Source: Streptomyces sp. WM6378
GTDB taxonomy: Bacteria; Actinomycetota; Actinomycetes; Streptomycetales; Streptomycetaceae
DNA length: 64,000 nt
Direction: 5' to 3'
NCBI RefSeq assembly: GCF_001279695.1
Contig: NZ_LGDD01000234.1
Coordinates: 1 to 64,000 of the forward strand
Shown: one piece after another, positions 59,527 through 64,000 of the stretch
Position numbering within the stretch: the first letter of the stretch is position 1
Layout: each line of letters starts with the position of its first letter
Notes under the pieces: model-generated
What the model saw: the letters and a program-made list of their open reading frames with translations, nothing else
Told to the model about the DNA's origin: nothing
Databases searched by the model: none
Made by a program: the position numbers and the translations under genes

Positions 59527-59961
59527 TCATCCCGCCGGTTCGACTTCGAGGTAGTGGTGGCGGCGCGGCCCGCGGTACTCCAGCGCCACCCACCCCAGCG
59601 GCCGCAGTACGGCGGCGCAGCGCCGCAGCGACTCGTTCGCCGCGTACTCGGCGCCGCTGCCGGGCGGCCCCAGCCACTCGACGCGGACGCCGGTGGCCCC
59701 TTCGGCGGCGCTGACGCGGTAGCCGGTGGCGTACCGCTTGCCGTCCGCGTCGACGGCGGACGGTTCGATGCCCGCCGCCTCCAGGGCCAGCGCGATCGCC
59801 CGCACCGGCTGGAGCCGCTCCCACCGCGCCGGTCCCGAGACGTCCATGACCCGGCGGATGTGCAGCAGCCCCTCGAAAGCGGTGCGCACGGCGGCCTCCC
59901 GGCCGGCATCCGGGGGCGCCATGGGCCCGTCCCCGGTGGCCGCCTCGAACGGTTCTGTCAT
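59527..59961 (-). CDS. Conserved hypothetical protein (144 aa)
   Basis: A 144-residue soluble protein. The ATG at 59961 is supported by AGGAGGGG directly upstream. It has helical N-terminal (AAVRTAFEGLLHIRRVMDVSG) and strand-rich C-terminal parts (TGVRVEWLGPPG, LGWVALEYRG). No recognised motif. It may share regulation with the small membrane protein gene 44 bp downstream. Confidence 0.75.
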   Translation of the reverse strand: MTEPFEAATGDGPMAPPDAGREAAVRTAFEGLLHIRRVMDVSGPARWERLQPVRAIALALEAAGIEPSAVDADGKRYATGYRVSAAEGATGVRVEWLGPPGSGAEYAANESLRRCAAVLRPLGWVALEYRGPRRHHYLEVEPAG

Positions 59962-60018
59962 CCGCCCCTCCTGAACTCCCAGCACGCTGGCCGACGTCGC
60001 ACCGTGTCGAGCCGGGAT

Positions 60019-60759
60019 TCACCGCCCGCCGGCGACCCTGAGGATCGCACCGGTGGTGTACGAGGCGTCGGGCGAGAGCAGCCAGGCGACGGCGGCGGCG
60101 ACCTCGCCGGCCTCGCCGGGGCGGCCGAGGGGGATCGCCGAGGCCATCCTGGCCGGCCGGTCGGGGTCGCCCATCGTCGCGTGCATATCGGTGTCGATGA
60201 TGCCGGGGGCGACCGCGTTGACCCTGATGCGGTCCTGGCCGAGCTCCTTGGACAGGCCGAGGGTCAGCGCGTCGGCGGCCGCCTTGGACGCGGCGTAGTG
60301 CACGTAGTCGCCCGGGCTGCCCAGCGTGGCCGCCGCGGAGGAGATGTTGACGATGGCGCCCCCGCCGTTCGCGGCCATGTCGCGGGCGGCGCGCCGGCAG
60401 CAGAGCAGATAGCCGAGGACGTTCACGTCGACGACCTGGCGAAGCACCTCGGTGCTGGTGTCGGTGAGGCGGCCGAGCGGGCCGCTCACTCCGGCGTTGT
60501 TGACCAGGCCGGTCACCGGCCCGAGCTCGGCCGCGGCCGTGTCGAACAGCCGCTCCACGTCCGCCTCTTGAGAGGTGTCGACCCGCACGGTGACACAGCG
60601 GGCCCCCGCCGCACGCACCGCCTCGGCGATCTCCTGCGCGGCCGCGCCGTTGCTGATGTACCCGAGCGCCAGGTCGTGCCCGTCCGCCGCGAGGCGGACG
60701 CAGGTCGCCGCGCCGATTCCCCGACTGCCGCCTGTGACGATGGTGACCGGACGTGACAC
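60019..60759 (-). CDS. Short-chain dehydrogenase/reductase (SDR), FabG-like
   Basis: A 246-residue classical SDR. NAD(P)-binding TGGSRGIG (about 9-16), NNAG (about 85-88), catalytic Ser-x12-Tyr-x3-Lys in NISSAAATLGSPGDYVHYAASKAA and the PGIIDTDM loop are all present. FabG-like SDRs reduce beta-keto or keto groups with NADPH. GTG 60759 follows GGGAGG about 8 bases upstream. Substrate unknown; it might act on an acyl thioester or a secondary-metabolite ketone. Confidence 0.92.
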   Translation of the reverse strand: MSRPVTIVTGGSRGIGAATCVRLAADGHDLALGYISNGAAAQEIAEAVRAAGARCVTVRVDTSQEADVERLFDTAAAELGPVTGLVNNAGVSGPLGRLTDTSTEVLRQVVDVNVLGYLLCCRRAARDMAANGGGAIVNISSAAATLGSPGDYVHYAASKAAADALTLGLSKELGQDRIRVNAVAPGIIDTDMHATMGDPDRPARMASAIPLGRPGEAGEVAAAVAWLLSPDASYTTGAILRVAGGR

Positions 60760-60941
60760 GTGCTGCCTCCCGCGCTTGCTGGTGTGTGCATGGTTGGACA
60801 GCAAGTCCTATCGCACGCGCGGCAGGTCGCCGCCGGGACCCCCACCCGCAAGGTGAACCAGAGGTGGTCCAGACGCGCGGGGGATCCGACAGGAGGGTCC
60901 AGGGCTGTGCCCTCTTCGGGACTCACCCCTCGGCTCGGGAC

Positions 60942-61451
60942 TCACCCCTCGGCACAGACCGCCTCGTCCGTGTCCGTCGGCATCGGTCCCTGGGCGGCGT
61001 CGAGGCCCTCGGTGAGGGTGGACAGGAGGGTGCGCAGGGTGTGGAAGTCCTCCGGGGGGAGATTGACGGCCCGCGCGATGTGGTGCGGCACGGCCAGCGC
61101 GCGCTCGCGCAGGGCCGTGCCCTGTTCCGTGAGGCGGATGGTGACGGAACGCTCGTCCGCCCGGCTGCGGTGCCGCTCCACGAAGCCCGCCGATTCGAGC
61201 CGCTTGAGCAGCGGCGACAGCGTCCCCGAGTCGAGCCTCAGCTTCTCGCCGATCCTCTTGACCGGCAGCTCCCCGTGCTCCCAGAGCGTCAGCATCACCA
61301 GGTACTGCGGGTACGTGAGCCCCAGGTCCTTCAGGAGCGTGCGGTAGACGCCGTTGAATGCGCGCGAGGCCGCGTGCAGCGAGAAGCAGAGCTGGAGGTC
61401 GAGCCGCAGATAGTCCTCGTCGTGCGGGCGGGCGGAGGGCGTGGTCACCAT
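60942..61451 (-). CDS. ohrR: OhrR-like organic hydroperoxide regulator
   Basis: A 169-residue MarR-family repressor of the OhrR type. The reactive Cys22 in LQLCFSLHAASRAFN is the peroxide-sensing residue, and the winged helix (about 50-105, GTLSPLLKRLESAGFVERHRSRADERSV) is typical. Oxidation of Cys22 by organic hydroperoxides releases DNA. It is divergent from ohr across a 136-bp spacer with a perfect 14-bp palindrome, giving a complete, self-contained response. Confidence 0.95.
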   Translation of the reverse strand: MVTTPSARPHDEDYLRLDLQLCFSLHAASRAFNGVYRTLLKDLGLTYPQYLVMLTLWEHGELPVKRIGEKLRLDSGTLSPLLKRLESAGFVERHRSRADERSVTIRLTEQGTALRERALAVPHHIARAVNLPPEDFHTLRTLLSTLTEGLDAAQGPMPTDTDEAVCAEG

Positions 61452-61478
61452 GCGGCCAGGTTAACACGCGCGCCATTT

Positions 61479-61492
61479 AGTTGTGCACAACT
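61479..61492. promoter_or_regulatory. OhrR operator palindrome
   Basis: AGTTGTGCACAACT is a perfect 14-bp palindrome within TTTAGTTGTGCACAACTTAA, in the ohrR-ohr spacer. An imperfect half AATTGTGTGC lies 3 bp further. It fits known OhrR box type and position. Confidence 0.75.
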
Positions 61493-61587
61493 TAATTGTG
61501 TGCTTCAGTTGATTCCGGGCAGCCGAGGCTTCCCCGTACGGAGCCGCACCGACTCGGTACGGACGGACACGAGAGGAACCGATCACC

Positions 61588-62004
61588 ATGGACGCGCTCT
61601 ACACCGCAGTGGCGACCGCCAACGGCCGCGAAGGCCGCACCGTCAGCTCCGACGGCCAGCTCGACCTGCCCCTCGCCTTCCCGCCGGCCCTCGGTGGCAA
61701 CGGCCAGGGCACCAACCCGGAGCAGCTCTTCGCCGCCGGCTACGCGGCCTGCTTCGCCAGCGCGATGGGCTCCGTCGCCCGCCAGCTGAAGCTCGACGTC
61801 AAGGACGTCTCGGTGACCGCCGAGGTGGGCATCGGCAAGGACCCCGCCGACGGCGGTTTCGGCATCGGTGTCGTCATGCGCGTCGAGCTCCCCGGGCACC
61901 TGGAGGGCGAGAGCGGCGCGAAGCTCGTCGAGCTGACCCACGCGGCCTGCCCCTACTCGAAGGCGACCCGCGGCAACATCCCGTTCGAGATCGTCATCGA
62001 GTAG
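61588..62004 (+). CDS. ohr: Organic hydroperoxide resistance protein
   Basis: A 138-residue thiol peroxidase. The redox pair Cys55 (GYAACFASAM) and Cys121 (AACPYSKAT) and the FDOQLF-type NPEQLFAAGYAACF motif are intact, with the conserved Glu and Arg that orient the peroxide. It reduces organic hydroperoxides to alcohols, recycled by a lipoyl dihydrolipoamide system. Regulated by divergent OhrR. Confidence 0.97.
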   Translation: MDALYTAVATANGREGRTVSSDGQLDLPLAFPPALGGNGQGTNPEQLFAAGYAACFASAMGSVARQLKLDVKDVSVTAEVGIGKDPADGGFGIGVVMRVELPGHLEGESGAKLVELTHAACPYSKATRGNIPFEIVIE

Positions 62005-62021
62005 CGGCCCGCGCGCCGCGG

Positions 62022-62975
62022 TCAGGCGCGCTCGGCCAGCAGGCCGCGGTACCACGCCAGGGTGGCGTCGAGGGTGTCGCCCATCGCGATCGGCGCGGTG
62101 CGGAACGCGGCCTCGAAGGCCCCCGAGCTCACGATCTGCGGCTCGGTGTGCTGATAGAACATCTCGGCGTACGCGTCCATGAAGACCTGGTCGAACGGGC
62201 CGAAGGGGCGCGGCTGGTCGAGCGTCACGATCTTCAGCGGGCGGCCGACCCGGTCCTCGATCATCCCGAGCACCTCACGGGTGGTCACGGCCGATGCCGT
62301 CGGGAGGTGCCAGACCCGGCCGTCGCCGTGCGGGCTCTCGCCGAGCGTGGCGAGCCCGGCGGCCACCGCGCGGATGTCGGTGTAGCTGTGCGGGAGGTCG
62401 ATGTCGCCGAGCGTCAGCACTTCGCCGCCGGTCAGCGCCCCGGGGAAGACGGCCGCGCCGAGCGTCGAGTTGAAGACCCCGGGGCCGACGAAGTCGGCGG
62501 ACCGGCCGAGCACCACCGAAGCGCGTGCCTCGCGGTGCGCGGCCAGGTACCTGTCGTCGAGCTCGGCGCGCATCCGGCCCTTGTGGGTGGTGGCGCGCCA
62601 CGGGGTGTCCTCGGTCATGACCTCTCCGTGGGTCTCGCCGTACGGGTAGAGCGTGTCGAGGACGACCAGGCGCGCGCCCTGCGTCTCCACGGCGCCGAGC
62701 ACGGCTTCCTGGATCCGAGGCATGACCTCGACCTGGAGCTGGTAGGCGACATTGACGCAGTGGTAGACGACCCCGGCTCCGCGCACCGCTGCCGCGGCCC
62801 CCTCGGCCGATGCGACGTCACCCTTCAGCCGGTCGACTCCCGCTATCTCGGGGCCGGTTCCCGACCGGTCGACGAGGCGGACCGGGTGGCCGCGGTGCGC
62901 GAGCTCGGTGGCCAGGGCCGTGCCGGCCGGGCCCGCGCCGAGAACCACGTGCAGGTTGCTTTCGGTGTGCGACAT
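62022..62975 (-). CDS. NAD-dependent epimerase/dehydratase-like protein
   Basis: A 317-residue Rossmann-fold protein. The N-terminal VVLGAGPAGTALATELAHRG is a G-x-G-x-x-G nucleotide motif, followed by D-R and GDVAS strands, YHCVNVAY, the LDTLYPYG segment and later TDIRAVAAG. This is the extended-SDR group, but the Tyr-x3-Lys is not obvious (PYGETHG aligns where it should be), so a reductase role is uncertain. ATG 62975 follows GAGGGGA. Convergent with ohr, 17 bp apart. Confidence 0.82.
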   Translation of the reverse strand: MSHTESNLHVVLGAGPAGTALATELAHRGHPVRLVDRSGTGPEIAGVDRLKGDVASAEGAAAAVRGAGVVYHCVNVAYQLQVEVMPRIQEAVLGAVETQGARLVVLDTLYPYGETHGEVMTEDTPWRATTHKGRMRAELDDRYLAAHREARASVVLGRSADFVGPGVFNSTLGAAVFPGALTGGEVLTLGDIDLPHSYTDIRAVAAGLATLGESPHGDGRVWHLPTASAVTTREVLGMIEDRVGRPLKIVTLDQPRPFGPFDQVFMDAYAEMFYQHTEPQIVSSGAFEAAFRTAPIAMGDTLDATLAWYRGLLAERA

Positions 62976-63036
62976 GTCGATTCCCCTCATGGCCGGGACG
63001 GCGTCAGCCCCCGGCTGCGTTATGTGCAGTGGCGTT

Positions 63037-63053
63037 AGTTAGAGACTATAACT
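63037..63053. promoter_or_regulatory. AGTTA-N7-TAACT dyad upstream of epimerase gene
   Basis: AGTTA (63037-63041) and TAACT (63049-63053) form an AT-rich inverted repeat, 62 bp upstream of the epimerase-like start. Possible TetR or MarR-type operator. Confidence 0.35.
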
Positions 63054-63128
63054 CTGGCGCGTGCTTGACGCAATGAAGAGATGGGTTCGTCAAAGGCGCG
63101 CTGTTTCAGGGCAGCCCTGTGCGGCACG

Positions 63129-63170
63129 GCGCCCCAAAGGGGCGCGGGGAACTGCGCGATCAGCCCCCAC
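63129..63170. repeat. Streptomyces GGGGAACTGCGCGA-type intergenic repeat with hairpin
   Basis: A perfect hairpin GCGCCCC-AAA-GGGGCGC (63129-63145) is followed by GGGGAACTGCGCGATCAGCC. This GC-rich element recurs in intergenic spacers of many Streptomyces chromosomes. Here it lies between the epimerase promoter and the MFS gene end and may act as a terminator or mRNA processing site. Confidence 0.65.
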
Positions 63171-63225
63171 CGGCCCGCGGATGAACCACTCCACTCGCCG
63201 CGGGGCGCTCGGCCGCGGCCCGGAC

Positions 63226-64000
63226 CTACGCCGCCGGTGCCCCCGGCGGCGTCGTGCCCTCGGCCGATGCCGCGAGCCGCGCGGACAACGGGGCGGCGAT
63301 GTCCTCCAGGGACTTGCCCTCCGCGTCGATCGCGAGGAACGCGGCCACCACCCCGGCCGCCGTCATCAGCGCCGCGCCGATGCCGAAGGCGATGACGGCG
63401 TCGCCGACCACCCCGCTGGACGTCAGCGCCGAGAAGACCAGCGGCCCCGAGATGCCGCCCGCGGCCGTACCGAGCGCATAGAAGAAGGCGATCGCCATCG
63501 CGCGCGTCTCCATCGGGAAGATCTCGCTCACCGTGAGGTACGCGGAACTCGCCCCCGCCGACGCGAAGAACAGCACCACACACCAACACGCCGTCATCGT
63601 CGTGGCGTTGAGCCACCCCTGGGCGAAGAACCACGCGGTCACGAAGAGCAGAACGCCCGACAGCACATACGTACCGGCGATCATCCTGCGCCGGCCGACC
63701 GTGTCGAAGAGCTTGCCGAGCAGCAGCGGGCCCAGGAAGTTGCCGAAGGCGATCACGGCGAAGAAGTAGCCGGTCGTTCCGCTGGAGACGTCGAAGAACT
63801 TCACCAGGATCGAGCTGAACCCGAACGTGATCGCGTTGTAGAGGAAGGCCTGCCCGATGAACAGGGCGAAGCCGAGCACCGCCCGCTTGGGGTAGGCCTT
63901 GAACAGGGTCCGGGCGATCTCGACGAAGCCCACGCTCTCGCGCTGCTCGATGGTGATCGACCGCCCCGGCGGCGGGAGCCGCTCGCCGGTCTGCTCCTCC
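63226..64000 (-). CDS. MFS transporter (sugar-porter-like), partial
   Basis: The C-terminal 257 residues of an MFS transporter; the N-terminus lies beyond the window. The frame remains open to base 64000, so the apparent GTG at 63933 is internal. The central loop PPPGRSITIEQRES precedes TM7-TM12. The loop motif LLLGKLFDTVGRRRMI and the FPMETRAMAIAFFYALGTAAGGISGPL motif are typical of sugar and metabolite:proton symporters. Substrate unknown. Confidence 0.88.
   Translation of the reverse strand, partial: EEQTGERLPPPGRSITIEQRESVGFVEIARTLFKAYPKRAVLGFALFIGQAFLYNAITFGFSSILVKFFDVSSGTTGYFFAVIAFGNFLGPLLLGKLFDTVGRRRMIAGTYVLSGVLLFVTAWFFAQGWLNATTMTACWCVVLFFASAGASSAYLTVSEIFPMETRAMAIAFFYALGTAAGGISGPLVFSALTSSGVVGDAVIAFGIGAALMTAAGVVAAFLAIDAEGKSLEDIAAPLSARLAASAEGTTPPGAPAA

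Overview
The window looks like a chromosomal segment of a Streptomyces or very close relative. G+C is very high with strong third-position GC bias, GTG starts are common, genes carry AGGAGG/GGAG-type ribosome sites, and many family members are Streptomyces hallmarks: tyrosinase MelC1/MelC2, a subtilisin inhibitor (SSI), an NsdA-type TPR regulator, a DUF397 protein, a LAL regulator, LAXTG (sortase E) surface protein, a chitinase with a DasR-like box, and a tail of secreted hydrolases. I saw no rRNA, tRNA, CRISPR array or insertion sequence. Two genes contain the rare leucine codon TTA, which in Streptomyces usually means dependence on the bldA tRNA.

Layout. 1-1.7 kb: thiolase-like aldolase candidate and a DUF397 protein. 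1.8-6.1 kb: a class I terpene cyclase divergent from a large LAL/LuxR regulator. 6.2-8.4 kb: conserved hypothetical protein and secreted amidase. 8.4-12.8 kb: a phosphotransferase and a PAS-PP2C phosphatase (both TTA-containing) flanking an NsdA-like regulator. 13-16.1 kb: membrane proteins (DUF1275, DUF2127, CtaG-like). 16.2-19.9 kb: CYP105-like P450 plus ferredoxin, converging on a TetR-MFS operon. 19.9-26.3 kb: gene remnants, a secreted TAP-like hydrolase, an F420 nitroreductase-hemerythrin fusion, a TenA-like protein with a second P450, and a GT87-like membrane protein. 26.4-29.4 kb: MarR-ABC exporter-methyltransferase. 29.4-37.2 kb: tyrosinase pair, PI-PLC-like protein, SSI, LysR, D,D-carboxypeptidase, unknown protein and chitinase. 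37.4-41.3 kb: LAXTG protein, ECF sigma factor with a Pro-rich membrane partner, signal peptidase I and an esterase. 41.5-47.5 kb: acetyltransferase, YceI, two-component system, alpha-galactosidase and a Cyt-toxin-like protein. 47.8-54.3 kb: betaine aldehyde dehydrogenase, APC permease and choline oxidase (glycine betaine synthesis), then an Lrp regulator divergent from a Cys/Met-type PLP lyase. 54.3-64 kb: lipoprotein, ricin/beta-helix secreted protein, F420-type PPOX protein, O-methyltransferase, small unknown proteins, SDR, OhrR/Ohr pair, NAD-dependent epimerase and a truncated MFS transporter.

The parts most worth a second look are the Cyt delta-endotoxin homologue (46935-47531), the TTA-marked regulatory cassette (8440-12800), the terpene synthase/LAL pair, the nitroreductase-hemerythrin fusion, the P450/TenA-like pair, and a set of dyad-symmetric candidate operators. 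The window does not look like one biosynthetic cluster; it is a patchwork of small divergent gene pairs and short operons.
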